From the NCBI RefSeq assembly GCF_002865585.1, contig NZ_CP025581.1:1922001-1986000 (forward strand): a DNA stretch of 64,000 nt, read 5' to 3'. This stretch comes from Nocardioides houyundeii (lineage in GTDB: Bacteria > Actinomycetota > Actinomycetes > Propionibacteriales > Nocardioidaceae). The position numbers and the translations under genes are program-made. The notes below the pieces were generated by a model that was given only the letters and a program-made list of their open reading frames with translations, did not search any database and was not told the origin of the DNA. Below are positions 48,149-58,368 of this stretch, piece by piece. Position 1 is the stretch's first letter, and each line of letters begins with the position of its first letter.

Positions 48149-48973
48149 TCAGGAGCTGAGCACGCCGGCCCAGAGCAGCACCAGGGTGGCGGCGCCCAGC
48201 AGCACTCGGTAGATGACGAACGGCGTGTAGGAGCGGGTGGAGACGTAGCGCAGCAGCCAGGCGATGGCGGCGTACCCGACCACGAAGGAGACGACGGTGG
48301 CGGTGATCGTCGGAGCCCAGCCGTAGGTGTTCTCCCCGTGCGGGATCTCCTTGAGCTCGAACAGCCCCGCCCCCACCACGGCCGGGATGGCCAGCAGGAA
48401 GGCGAACCGGGTGGCGGCCTCGCGCTCGAAGCCCAGGAAGCGGCCCATGGAGATGGTCGCACCGGAGCGGGAGACGCCCGGGATCAGCGCCATCGCCTGG
48501 GCCAGGCCCATCAGGACCGCGTCGCGGAGCGAGAGCTTCTTGATCGGCTTCTCGCCCCTGCTGAAGCGGTCCGCGACGCCCAGCACGACCCCGAGCACGA
48601 TCAGCGCCGTGCCGGTGATCCACAGGTTGCGGAAGTCTCGTTCGATGAGGTCCTTGAGGAGCACTCCGAGGACCACGATCGGCAGCGAGCCGATGATGAT
48701 GTACCAGCCCATCCGGGTCTCGAGCGTGCCGCGGAACTCCGGCTTGAAGATCGATTTCACCCAGGCGGTGCCGATGCTCCAGATGTCCTTGCGGAAGTAG
48801 ATCAGCACTGCCAGCTCGGTCCCGATCTGGATCACCGCGGTGAACGCCGCTCCGGGGTCCCCCCAGCCGAAGAGCTCGGGGAAGATCCGCAGGTGCGCGC
48901 TGCTGGAGATCGGCAGGAACTCCGTGAGCCCCTGGATGGTTCCGAGGGCAACGGCCTTGAGGAGATCCCACAT
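48149..48973 (-). CDS. uppP: Undecaprenyl-diphosphatase UppP (BacA)
   Basis: Recycles the lipid carrier of cell-wall synthesis by removing a phosphate from undecaprenyl diphosphate. 274 residues from ATG 48973. Family motifs: GTIQGLTEFLPISSSAHL near residue 11 (E/Q-rich motif) and PGVSRSGATISMGRFLGF (the PGxSRSGAT phosphate motif). About eight hydrophobic helices. Confers bacitracin tolerance when abundant. Confidence 0.95.
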   Translation of the reverse strand: MWDLLKAVALGTIQGLTEFLPISSSAHLRIFPELFGWGDPGAAFTAVIQIGTELAVLIYFRKDIWSIGTAWVKSIFKPEFRGTLETRMGWYIIIGSLPIVVLGVLLKDLIERDFRNLWITGTALIVLGVVLGVADRFSRGEKPIKKLSLRDAVLMGLAQAMALIPGVSRSGATISMGRFLGFEREAATRFAFLLAIPAVVGAGLFELKEIPHGENTYGWAPTITATVVSFVVGYAAIAWLLRYVSTRSYTPFVIYRVLLGAATLVLLWAGVLSS

Positions 48974-48981
48974 GGGGCGAA

Positions 48982-48987
48982 AGCCTA
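48982..48987 (-). promoter_or_regulatory. Putative -10 element (TAGGCT) for uppP
   Basis: TAGGCT ends eight bases before ATG 48973. Confidence 0.4.
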
Positions 48988-49059
48988 AGGCCGCACCTGC
49001 GGCGCATCGGCACGCGCCCAGATCGGCGTGCCTGCGCGAGCTGTCCACCGGCCGCTGAC

Positions 49060-49065
49060 TACCCT
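49060..49065 (+). promoter_or_regulatory. Putative -10 element (TACCCT) for the aldo/keto reductase gene
   Basis: TACCCT ends seven bases before ATG 49073. Confidence 0.45.
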
Positions 49066-49072
49066 GTGCCAC

Positions 49073-50019
49073 ATGCAGCAGCGCGCGGTCGGACGCACCG
49101 GTCTCAAGGTCTCCCGGCTCGGGCTCGGCACCATGACCTGGGGTCGCGACACCGACGAGCACGAGGCGCGCGACCAGCTCATCGGCTTCGCCGAGGCGGG
49201 CGGCACCTTCCTCGACACCGCCGCGGCCTACGGCGACGGTGCCTCCGAGGAGCTGATCGGCAGCCTGCTCGGCGATGTGGTGGCGCGCGACGAGGTGGTG
49301 CTGGCCACGAAGGCGGGGCTCTCCCGTCGTTCGGACCAGCGCAGTGCCGACACCTCCAGGGGCACCTTGCTCACCACCCTGGATGCCTCGCTGAAGCGCA
49401 TGCGTGTCGATCACGTGGACCTGTGGCAGGTGCACGTGTGGACCGATGACACGCCTCTGGAGGAGACGCTGGGGGCCCTGGACCTCGCCGTGACCTCGGG
49501 GCGGGCCTCCTACGTCGGTGTCTCCAACTACTGCGGCTGGCAGACGGCCCAGGCCGCGACGTGGCAGCGGGCCGTTCCCGGCCGGACCCCGCTGGCGTCC
49601 ACGCAGGTCGAGTACTCCCTGCTCGCCCGCCAGGTCGAGCTCGAGGTGCTGCCTGCCGCGCAGGCGCTGGGCCTGGGCGTGTTCCCCTGGTCGCCGCTGG
49701 GCCGCGGCGTGCTCACCGGCAAGTACCGCACCGGTACGCCGGCGGACTCCCGGGCGGCTTCCACGCACTTCGCCTCCTTCGTCGAGCACTACCTCGACGA
49801 GCGCGGCCGAGGGATCGTCGAGGCCGTGGTCCGCGCAGCGGAAGGGCTCGGCTGGTCCCCCTGGAGGTGGCCCTGGTCTGGGTGCGGGACCGCGCCGGTG
49901 TGACCGCGCCGATCCTCGGCGCCCGTACCGCGGCGCAGCTGAAGGCGGCCCTGGACGCCGACGACCTGGTCCTGCCGCCGGAGATCGTCGCCGCGCTCGA
50001 CGACGTGTCGGCCGACTGA
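49073..50019 (+). CDS. Aldo/keto reductase (one frameshift in the 3' third)
   Basis: NADPH-dependent (beta/alpha)8 oxidoreductase. MQQRAVGRTGLKVSRLGLGT start, FLDTAAAYGDGASEELIG with catalytic Asp and Tyr, LATKAGL with Lys, VDLWQVHVW with the His, then VGVSNYCGWQTAQA, QVEYSLLAR, FPWSPLGRGVLTGKYR. After GLGWSP the frame is lost; one more C in 49857-49861 gives LEVALVWVRDRAGVTAPILGARTAAQL and a stop at 50019, 315 residues, the normal end of the family. Physiological substrate unknown. Confidence 0.88.
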
Positions 50020-50025
50020 GGCGTC

Positions 50026-50253
50026 ATGAGTCAAGCACTGCGCCGTCCGCCCCGGCCCGGGGTGGAGTGGGAGTTCGACACGGTGACCTACTCGCGGGAG
50101 TTCTCACGCAACGCCGTCACCCGGATGCTGGTCGAACGCGCTGAGCTGGGGGGCTGGGAGCTGGCTCGGCTACGGATAGCCGCGGACGGCACCCGTCGGG
50201 TGGTGCTGCGGCGCAAGATCATCCGCCAGGCCCGCCCGAGGATGTACTACTGA
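50026..50253 (+). CDS. DUF5703 family small protein
   Basis: 75 residues beginning MSQALRRPPRPGVEWEFDTV. Shape: short beta segment (VEWEFDTVTY), helix (REFSRNAVTRMLVERAELGGWEL), then basic strand/helix (RRVVLRRKIIRQARPRM). This matches the actinobacterial DUF5703 pattern as I remember it. Starts six bases after the corrected reductase stop, so likely co-transcribed. Function unknown. Confidence 0.75.
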   Translation: MSQALRRPPRPGVEWEFDTVTYSREFSRNAVTRMLVERAELGGWELARLRIAADGTRRVVLRRKIIRQARPRMYY

Positions 50254-50259
50254 GCCAGG

Positions 50260-53200
50260 TCACTGCCCGTCCTTCGGTCCGATCGGCCTGGCGACGACCA
50301 CCTGGTACTTCGTGTAGTGGAAGCGCCCGTTGCCGTAGACCACCCGGTTGGTGCAGCTGATGAGGACGAGCCGGTGCGCGCCCGTGGTCCTGAAGTACCG
50401 GTCGGGCAGTCTCCGCGTTCGGTCGTACCGGGCGGTCTGGGCGACCTTGTAGCGGTACGTCGTGCCACCCCTCACCACCGAGACGACCTGGCCGCGGGCA
50501 GCTCGGCGCAGGCCCCACAGGGCGCCGGGGTCGTCCCGTCGGTCGGACACGTGACCGGCTATCACGGTGGTGCCGATCTTGTCGCCGTAGCCGGCGGACC
50601 TCCCCAGCCAGCTCGTGGTCCGCACGTTCGCGGGCAGGGTCATGATCCCCCGCTTGATCGCGGTGGGAACCACTGCGGCTCGCAACCCGATGCCGGCGGC
50701 TCGGATGACGGTCCTGGCGTCCCGGGCGAACTCACGTCCCGTGCGAGCGCCGGAGAATCCTCCGTTGATCACCGGCGCGCGGTAGGAGGGCTTTGCGACC
50801 GTGGTCGTCTCCGAGGCGAGCCCGCAGCGGCTCGATCCAGCCCTGTTCGCGGCCGTCGCTTCCGTGGTGACCCGCCAGGTGTAGACGCCAGGCCGCTGTA
50901 CCCGCACGGATGGCGTGCGGCTCCACCCCGCCCGCGCGCGCCACGTGAGCGTGCGCGCGAGGTTCTCCTGGGTGCAGGTGACGGCTGACCGGGAGGAGAA
51001 GGGGCCGTAGAGGCGCGCGGTCCCGGGGACCGTCGTTCCTGCCGCGAGCCCGCTGACACGAACCCGGTCGTGGAACCTCTGCTGGGGCCGGACGCGCTTG
51101 TCGGACGTGCGGGTGCGGATGCTCGGCTCCCCGCGCGCAGGCGGGTTCACCTCGACGAGTGCGCTGTCACCCGGAGAGTCGACCGCGCCTCCGGAGGGGT
51201 CCCGGCCCCCGGCGCGGGCGGTGTTGCTCAGCCCCGATCCGGAGAGGTCTGCCGCGGTCACGGTGTAGACACTCGTGCACGTGACGCTGGCGCCGGGAGC
51301 CAGGCTGGTGGCCGCTGCCGGGCAGGTCGGGGTCGGCAGGTCGCCGGAGCCGGTGAAGCTCTCCTCGACGATGGCGAGACCACTGATCGTGACGTTCCCG
51401 GTGTTGGTGACGCGGAACGAGTAGGTGACCTGCTGGCCGGCGGCGGTGACGGTGCTGGGGCTCGCGGTCTTGACCAGCTCGAGCGCGGGAGCCTGGCCGA
51501 CCGTCACGGACGCGGAGGCGGAGTTGTTGCTCAGGTCGGACTCGTACGGGAACGCATCGGAGCGATCGGCCGTGGCGGTGTTGACGAAGGTGCCCGTCTG
51601 GTCCGCACGCGCGGTGATGCGCAGGCGAGCCTGATCATCGGCGTCGGGCAGATCGACCGGATCCAGGTCACCGATGACCCAGGACCCGGGGACAGGGTCG
51701 TAGGTCCCCACCGTAGCCGTGCTGTCGACATAGGTGAGCCCCGGCGGCAGCAGGTCGTCGACGGTGACGCCCTCGGCGGTGTCCGGGCCGAGATTGCGGA
51801 GCCCGATCGTGAACGTGACCGTCTCGCCGAGCGTGGGAGCGGCATTGTCGACCGCCTTCGAGACGGCGATGTCCGCGACCGGGACGAACAGCACGGCGTC
51901 GTCGACGTTGTTGTCCGGATTGGGGTCCTCGACCACGGACTCCTGGATCGCGACCAGGTTGCGGTAGCTCCCCGACGCGCGGTCGCCGATGCGGATGGAG
52001 ACCTCCAGGGTCGCCGTCTCACCGGGCTCGAGCCGCGGGATGGTCCAGATCCGGTTCACCTCGTCGAAGGTCCCGTTGTCGGTCGTGTGCCCGGTGATGT
52101 TGGCCTGGATGAGGGCAGGATCCTCGGTGATGGTGTCGTCGGTGGCGTTGGGGCCGTTGTTGGTGACGCGGATCGTGTAGCGGACGGTGTCACCCGGCTG
52201 GGCCACCGGCTGGTCGACGCTCTTGGTGATCGCGAGGTCGGCGAGCTCGACGAAGGTGGCCGTGGCCGAGGCCGAGTCGTTGGTCGGATCCACGTCGCGC
52301 TGGTCGAGGGTGGCCAGACTGGCCGTGTTGGCGCGTTGCCCGACCACCGTACCGGTTGCCCGGATGGTGAGCGTGACGGTGGTGCCGACCGGGAGGGAGC
52401 CGACGGTCCAGGTGCCGGTGTCGGCGTCGAAGGTGCCGTCGCCGGTGGCGGACACGAAGGTCAGGCCCTCGGAGAGCACGTCGGCGAGGACGACGCCGGT
52501 GGCCGTCGTGGCGGTCTGCCCAGCGACGGCGTTGTTGGTGGCGGTGATGGTGAAGACCGCGTCCTCTCCCACCGGGATGTCGTCGACCGATCCGGTCCCG
52601 TCGGGCCGGGCCACGGACTTCGTGACGCCGACGTCGACGGCGGGGGCCAAGGTGGTCACGGTGGCGCTGGACTCGTTGTCGTCCGGGGTCGGATCTTCGA
52701 GGAGTGGCGCGTCCACCGTGGCGAGGTTGACCTTGGTGCCCGCCGTGTCGAGCTGGGCGTTGATGATGAGAGCGGCGCTCTCGTCCGCCGCCAGGGTGCC
52801 GACGTCCCACCGACGACCGGCGGTGTCCACCGTTCCCTGGGTGGCGGAGGTGCCGACGACGCTTACGCCCTCGGCGCCGGTGTCGGTGACGTAGACGCCG
52901 CGCACCGTGTCGGGGCCACGGTTGAGGACCGTCACCGTGTAGGTGACGGCGTCCCCGACCACGGCCTCCGCTGGGGACGCGCCCTTGACGATGACGAGGT
53001 CGGCGACCGGGGTTCGTACCGCGACGCTGGCCGACGCCGAGTCGTTGGCGCTGTTGATGTCCGTGGGCGACACGGAGGCGATGCTGACCGCGTTCGTGAA
53101 CGTTCCCGGGCTGGTGGTGTCCAGGGTGAAGTCGAACGCCGCGGACTCGTTCACGCCGAGGGAGCCGATGGTCCAGATGCTCGTGGCCGGGTCGTAGCTG

Positions 53201-55475
53201 CCGGTCCCGCCGGAGTCCCCGGGTCGGAAGGTGAGCCCCGGGGCAGGTCTTCGATCACGGTGATGCCGGTGCCGGGACGCGGGCCGAGGTTGGTGACCGT
53301 GACCCGGAACGTGACCGGCTCCCCTGCTGCGACCTCCGCCGAGCCGATGACCTCCTTGGTCACCGCCAGGTCGAGGGACGCCGGGTTCAGGGTGACGGTG
53401 GCGCTGTTGTTGGCGGCGTTCGTGTCGAGCTGGTCGAGCCTGGTCAGGCTCGCGGTGTTCGAGGCCACGCCGTTGGTCTCGACCCGGGCGGTGATGCTCA
53501 GGGTGACGGCATTCCCTACGGCAAGCGCAGGGATCGACCAGGCGCCGGTGTCCGTGGCGTAGTCGGACGGCTGGGCACCGGACGTGCTCGAGGTCAGCAA
53601 GGTGAGCTGCCCCGCGGGGAGCAGGTCGGTGATCAGGACGTCTGTGGCTGCTGCCGGGCCGTTGTTGGTCGCGGTGACGGTGAAGGTGACCGTGTCGCCG
53701 ACAGCCGGGTCAGGCTCGTCGATCGTCTTGGTGACCGCGATGTCGGTGTTGACCCCGATGCTCTCCCTCGCCTCGGGCGACTCGACTTCCTGGCCGGCCG
53801 GGGTGTCCCCCGTCGCGACGGCGGTGTTGACGATGCTCCCGGCAGCGTCGGCCTGCGCGGTGTCGACGGTGTAGGTGCCGGTGCAGGTGGTCGATGCCGC
53901 CGGGGCAAGGACGTTCTCCTCGCACACGAGCGCTTCCGAGGAGATGCGGTCGTCGGTGACGGCGATGTTGGTCACGGTGGAGCCGCCGGTGTTCGTCACC
54001 GTGTAGAGGTACTCGACCTCCTGGCCGGCGACGTACGGGGGATCTGTCTGCACGCTCTTGGTCAGGGCGAGGCTGCTGACCAGGGGGACGGTGACGGTGG
54101 CCTCCGGGGAGGTGATCGCATCGCCGCCGGGGTTCGTCGCGGTGGCGGTGGCGGTGTTGACGACCTCTCCGGCCGCGACATCGGCGGCCGTGACGGTGTA
54201 GGTCCCGCGGCACACAGCGGTCGAGCCGGCCCCTGGCGCTGGCGTGAGCGTCGTGATGTCGCAGGTGATCGGCCCGGTGATCGTGTCGTCGGCGATCGCC
54301 AGGCTCGAGAGGGTCTCCGTCCCAGCGTTGGTGACGGTGTACTGGTAGGGGATGACGGTGCCGGCGGTGATGATGGCGGGCAGGGCGCCGGCGCTGCGGT
54401 CGACCTGCTTCTCCAGCTGCAGCTCGGCGAGGGGGTTGACGGACTGGACCACCGCGTTGCGGATCAGGTGGACGTCGGTCAGGCCGCCGGTGGAGCCCGC
54501 GAGCCCGAACTTGTAGGTGCTCGGCAGGTCGGCCGGAGCGGGAATGTCGAGCTCGGTGATCCAGGGGTCATTGGCGGCGGCAGGGTTGTACCGGACCTGG
54601 ACGATGATCCGCGGGTCAGGTGCTGGCGTGACTGTGATGTTCACCTGCCGCCAGGACGCGGCGATCGTACGGCCCCGTAGCGTGCCGATGCCGCCGTTGA
54701 GCGTGGTGCCCGGGTCGTCCGGGTCGTCCGGGTCCGCCGGCGTCGTGGAAGCCAGGTAGCAGTAGCCGGTGAAGTCCTCGCCGGGGCCACGCACGGTGAT
54801 GACGTTCGGCGCCACCGCGCCCTCCGCGGTCGAGGGTGATCGCTGGTCCTCGGGACAGCCCGTCCCGCGCCCCTCGCCGTCGTCGTAGTAGTTGCCATAG
54901 GCGTCCAGCCCCACCCCGAGCACTCCACCCGCGATGCCCGGCTCGGCGTCCCCGCCGCCTGAGGGAGTGCGCTGTGCGTACCCGAGGCTGCCGCCGGCTC
55001 CCCCGGTGTCGGTCAGGTCGGTGGAGCCATCGACGAGGAAGAACCCGATGCCGTCGGCGCCGGTGCCGCCGTACTGGAACTGGTCGAAGGTGATGGTCAC
55101 CCCGGACGTCGCGGGGACGGGCCGGTTGTACAGCACGCTGCCCGCGGTCTGCGTTCTGGCGTCGGTCAGCTGTAGGTACCCCGGCGTGGCCCCGATCGAC
55201 GGGACCGGGCCGGTCCGGAACCCCGCGCAGGTGGGAATCTGTGCTGCGCTCGCCGGTGGCGCGGTGGTGGCACCGGTCAAGCAGGTGTCGCCCTGCACCG
55301 TCCAGGCAGGGTCGGGCACCGATGATCCGGTGAACGTCTCGGAGACGATCGTCGTCCCGCCCGTCGGCGGGTCAGCGGAGGCGGGCACCCGCATCGCCTG
55401 GGGCGCCAGCGCCACTGTCAGCGTGGCCAGCAGACAGGTCGTCGTCGTCAGAGCAATTCCACGCAAGCTCGGCAC
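50260..55475 (-). CDS. Giant secreted lectin/DUF11-repeat surface protein with C-terminal sortase domain (one frameshift)
   Basis: About 1738 residues once one base is restored in the C4G4 run at 53236-53243. GTG 55475 follows GAGGAGG and opens a signal peptide ([26 protein letters not shown]). Order: L-type-lectin-like domain ([33 protein letters not shown]), two DUF7507-like repeats ([24 protein letters not shown]), six DUF11 repeats (each with D-x-x-V-x-K ... V-T-N-x-G-P), a third DUF7507-like repeat ([11 protein letters not shown]), an Ig-like module with Cys, and a sortase: His in VIAGHVSD, Cys in LISCTN, Arg in NGRFHY. No LPxTG sorting motif or C-terminal membrane helix is visible. A sortase fused to an adhesin-like stalk could act on its own or on neighbouring proteins. 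Confidence 0.82.
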
Positions 55476-55609
55476 GGGTCCTCCTCGCGGCCGCCACGCC
55501 CCGTACGGGCTAGCCGGGCCTATACCCCGAGTTTTTGCGCGGTGTCCCCGGATGACAAGGGCCAACGGCCCCGTGCTTCGGCGGCCTCATGACCCTTGCG
55601 GATACGCGC

Positions 55610-56914
55610 TCAGACCTCGTCGAGGAACCGGTCGAAGACGCGGGCCCCGAACTCCAGCGCGTCGGTGGGGACTCGCTCGTCGACGCCGTGGAACAGAGCA
55701 CCGAAGTCGAGCTCGGCGGGCAGCCGGAGCGGGGCGAACCCGTAGGAGGTCATGCCCAGCTTGCGGAAGTGCTTGGCGTCGGTCCCGCCGCTCATCAGGT
55801 ACGGCGCCACGATGCCGTCGGGGTCCTCGGCCAGGATCGACCTGGTCATGGCGTCCATCAGGTTGCCCTGCGTGGGCGACTCCCAGGGCTGCTGGTGGCT
55901 GACGAACTCCCGGGTGACGTCGGGGCCGCACAGCTCGTCCAGGGTCGCGAAGAACTCGTCCTGGTAGCCGGGCAGGAACCGGCCGTCCAGGTAGGCGGTG
56001 GCCTCGGTGGGGATCACGTTCACCTTGTAGCCGGCCTGGAGCATGGTCGGGTTGGCGGTGTTGCGGATCACGGCGCCGAGCATCCGGGTCGAGCTCTCGA
56101 ACTCCTCCACCAGCGCCTCGGCGTTGTCGGGCGTGGCCTCCGTCCCGGCGATCGTGGCGACCGAGGCCAGCAGCACCTCCATCGCCGGGGTGAGCCGGAC
56201 GGGCCAGTCATGGGCTCCGATGCGCGCCACGGCCCCCGCCAGCTGGGTGACGGCGTTGTCCCGGTTGACCATCGACCCGTGCCCGGCGGTGCCGCGGGCC
56301 CTCAGACGCATCCAGGCCATGCCCTTCTCGGCGGCCTCGATCAGGTAGATGCGCTGACCGCGCACCGTGGTGGTGAAGCCGCCCACCTCCCCCACGGCCT
56401 CGGTGCAGTCGGACAGCAGGTCGGGGTGGTCCCGCACGATGACCTCAGCGCCCTTGTGGCCACCGGCCTCCTCGTCGGCGGTGAAGCACAGCACGATCGG
56501 CCGTCGCGGGATGCGACCGCTGCGCACCCGGGCGCGGACCACCGAGAGCAGCATGGCGTCGAAGTCCTTCATGTCCACGGCCCCGCGGCCCCACAGGTAG
56601 CCGTCGGCGATCTCCCCGGCGAAGGGGTGGTGGGTCCAGTCCCGCGCCTCCGCGGGGACGACGTCCAGGTGCCCGTGCAGCAACAGCGCGTCCCCGTCGC
56701 TGCCGCCCCACCTGGCCACCAGGTTGGTGCGGCCGGGCTCCCCCTCGATGACCTGCGCCTCGATCCCCACCTCGTCGAGCAGGGTTGCGACCAGCTCGGC
56801 CGTCTTCCGCTCCCCCGGGCCAGTGTCGTCGCCGTAGTTGGAGGAGTCGATGCGGATGAGGTCGCGACAGAGGTCGACGACCTCTGTGGCCGGGTCGTGC
56901 AGGTCGGGAGCCAT
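55610..56914 (-). CDS. M20 family metallopeptidase/dipeptidase
   Basis: 434 residues from ATG 56914. Di-zinc amidohydrolase: LLLHGHLDVVPAEARDW (His, Asp), GRGAVDMKDFDAM (bridging Asp), FTADEEAGGHKGAE (catalytic Glu pair), AWMRLRARGTAGHGSM dimerisation lid, and MSGGTDAKHFRKLG with the last His. It hydrolyses dipeptides or N-acyl amino acids in the cytosol. The start is supported by CAGGAT six bases upstream. Transcribed toward the giant surface protein, 134 bases apart; no terminator with a T run seen between them. Confidence 0.9.
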   Translation of the reverse strand: MAPDLHDPATEVVDLCRDLIRIDSSNYGDDTGPGERKTAELVATLLDEVGIEAQVIEGEPGRTNLVARWGGSDGDALLLHGHLDVVPAEARDWTHHPFAGEIADGYLWGRGAVDMKDFDAMLLSVVRARVRSGRIPRRPIVLCFTADEEAGGHKGAEVIVRDHPDLLSDCTEAVGEVGGFTTTVRGQRIYLIEAAEKGMAWMRLRARGTAGHGSMVNRDNAVTQLAGAVARIGAHDWPVRLTPAMEVLLASVATIAGTEATPDNAEALVEEFESSTRMLGAVIRNTANPTMLQAGYKVNVIPTEATAYLDGRFLPGYQDEFFATLDELCGPDVTREFVSHQQPWESPTQGNLMDAMTRSILAEDPDGIVAPYLMSGGTDAKHFRKLGMTSYGFAPLRLPAELDFGALFHGVDERVPTDALEFGARVFDRFLDEV

Positions 56915-56920
56915 GGGCAC

Positions 56921-56926
56921 ATCCTG
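56921..56926 (-). promoter_or_regulatory. Putative -10 element (CAGGAT) for the M20 peptidase gene
   Basis: CAGGAT ends six bases before ATG 56914. Confidence 0.4.
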
Positions 56927-57006
56927 GCCGCTGAGGCACCCGAGGGGAAACGTGCGACCCGGATTGCGGGTTTCCCAGAGGGTGTTGCTAATCTTTCCCC
57001 GCACTC

Positions 57007-57092
57007 GTCCGGGTGGCGGAATTGGCAGACGCGCTAGCTTGAGGTGCTAGTGCCCGTATTAGGGCGTGGGGGTTCAAGTCCCCCCTCGGACA
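57007..57092 (+). tRNA. tRNA-Leu (anticodon GAG)
   Basis: 86-base class II tRNA. Acceptor arm GTCCGGG pairs with CTCGGAC (one G-U). Anticodon stem CTAGC/GCTAG encloses the 7-base loop TTGAGGT, giving GAG for leucine codons CTC and CTT. A long variable arm (TGCCCGTATTAGGGCG) and T-arm GTGGGGGTTCAAGTCCCCC complete it, with discriminator A. CCA is not encoded. Confidence 0.97.
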
Positions 57093-57128
57093 CACAGGAT
57101 GGGGAAGTCTCCCCAAGAACTCTTCGCC

Positions 57129-57160
57129 GAAGGGCGGCCCTCGGGCCGCCCTTCGCTGTT
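57129..57160 (+). terminator. Rho-independent terminator after tRNA-Leu
   Basis: A perfect 11-bp stem (GAAGGGCGGCC with GGCCGCCCTTC) around the loop CTCG, followed by GCTGTTTCTC. It lies 37 bases after the tRNA. Confidence 0.8.
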
Positions 57161-57265
57161 TCTCAGGACGCGCATGATGACTCGTCGTCGCGGACATCCC
57201 GGCACACCCGCCACTAGGCTGAAGCCGCACTGACCCCACGCACGCGGGGGACGCGGTGCGACGAC

Positions 57266-58324
57266 GTGGATGCGAGGCACGACTTGGCCGCTCTCGCCCT
57301 CCGGGCACCCAGGCTCAGGCACCGCAGCGAGTGGTGTGCCGCCGTCCAGCCGGTCCGCCCCCGCCGTACGCCGCACGTCGAGGAGGTCGCAGACGCCTAC
57401 CTGTCCCGGGTGGCCACCGGCGAGCTGGCCACGGTGCACCGTCCGAGCAAGTGGTTCTCCGGCGCGGTGTACACCTCGGCCGGGGAGCTGGTGCCCGCCT
57501 CGCAGAAGATCCTGGGCGACCCCCGCGGTCTTCGGGTAGCCGCAGACCCGAGCTTCCTCCCGCCTGTCGCGGACGTCCGCCTCGACGGCACGTGGCTCTA
57601 CGGCGGCACGTGGGCGCCGACCTTCGGGCACTTCCTGGTCGAGACGCTCACCACCCTGTGGCCGCGCCTGCCTCAGCAGCCGACCGGTTTGGTGTTCCAT
57701 TCGAGCTTCGGCCCCACCAACGTCGAGGGCTGGCACCGGCGGCTGCTCGCCCTGGCCGGGTTCGCCGACCTGCCCGTACACGTCGTGGGCACGGGTGGAC
57801 CGGTCGCCGTGGAGCACCTCGTGGTTCCCTCCCGCAGCGTCGCCCTCCACGCCTGGGTCCACCCGGAGGCTCGCAGTGTGTGGGACACCATCGCCGGTTC
57901 GTTCCGCGGTGCCGGGCAGCAGCGCGTCTACGTCTCCCGGACCCTGCTCAACGAGCACCGGCGAGCCGTCCGATACCGACGCCCGGTCCGTTCCTCGGCC
58001 GAGCACGACCGGGCGCTGGACGAGGTGTTCGCCGCGCGCGGCTTCGACATCGTCCGTCCCGAGACGCTGGACATCGCTGAGCAGCTCGCCCGGGTCGCCT
58101 CTGCCGCCGTCATCGCCGGGCTCTCGGGCTCCGGGCTCCACCACTCCGCCTTCATCCCGCGTGGCGGCCGGGTCGTGGAGCTGGGCGACGGCCGGAACGC
58201 GACTCGTCCGGTGCGGATGCAGTGCGCCATCGACGCCGCCTCAGGCCACCAGCGGCGCTTCATCCGGGGCGACGCCCCGCCCGGGGAGGTGGATCACATC
58301 CTGGGGAGGTTGGGGCTCACCTGA
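57266..58324 (+). CDS. Glycosyltransferase family 61 (DUF563) protein
   Basis: 352 residues from GTG 57266 (VDARHDLAALAL). GT61 features: WLYGGTWAPTFGHFLVETLTTLWPRL (the GHFLxE motif), RVYVSRTLLNEHRRAVRY, then DIVRPETLDIAEQLARVASAAVIAGLSGSGLHHSAFIPRGGRVVEL, the conserved C-terminal nucleotide-sugar half. No signal or membrane segment. It probably adds a sugar to a surface polysaccharide; acceptor unknown. A TAGGCT -10 element lies at 57215-57220 with a ~40-base leader. First gene beyond the tRNA. Confidence 0.75.
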   Translation: MDARHDLAALALRAPRLRHRSEWCAAVQPVRPRRTPHVEEVADAYLSRVATGELATVHRPSKWFSGAVYTSAGELVPASQKILGDPRGLRVAADPSFLPPVADVRLDGTWLYGGTWAPTFGHFLVETLTTLWPRLPQQPTGLVFHSSFGPTNVEGWHRRLLALAGFADLPVHVVGTGGPVAVEHLVVPSRSVALHAWVHPEARSVWDTIAGSFRGAGQQRVYVSRTLLNEHRRAVRYRRPVRSSAEHDRALDEVFAARGFDIVRPETLDIAEQLARVASAAVIAGLSGSGLHHSAFIPRGGRVVELGDGRNATRPVRMQCAIDAASGHQRRFIRGDAPPGEVDHILGRLGLT

Positions 58325-58368
58325 CGTCGTCTCCCTGACGTTGTCTCCGCGTCCGCGGTGGCACCTGA

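Noticed and set aside
50260..53154. Periodic DUF11-encoding DNA as a possible repeat array or CRISPR
   Set aside because: The periodicity is at protein level (repeats of about 120-140 residues) with divergent DNA. No short identical repeats or spacers are present.
50260..55475. LPxTG-type sorting signal in the sortase-fused protein
   Set aside because: Candidates such as LPVGT and LPTPT lie within folded repeats, and none is followed by a hydrophobic helix and basic tail.
55476..55609. Terminator between the M20 peptidase and the giant surface protein gene
   Set aside because: A weak GGGCC-GTT-GGCCC stem followed by TTGT exists on the minus strand, but it is too short to call with confidence.
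57007..57092. Integrated element using tRNA-Leu as attachment site
   Set aside because: No repeat of the tRNA 3' end, integrase or excisionase is visible in the 6.9 kb to its right.
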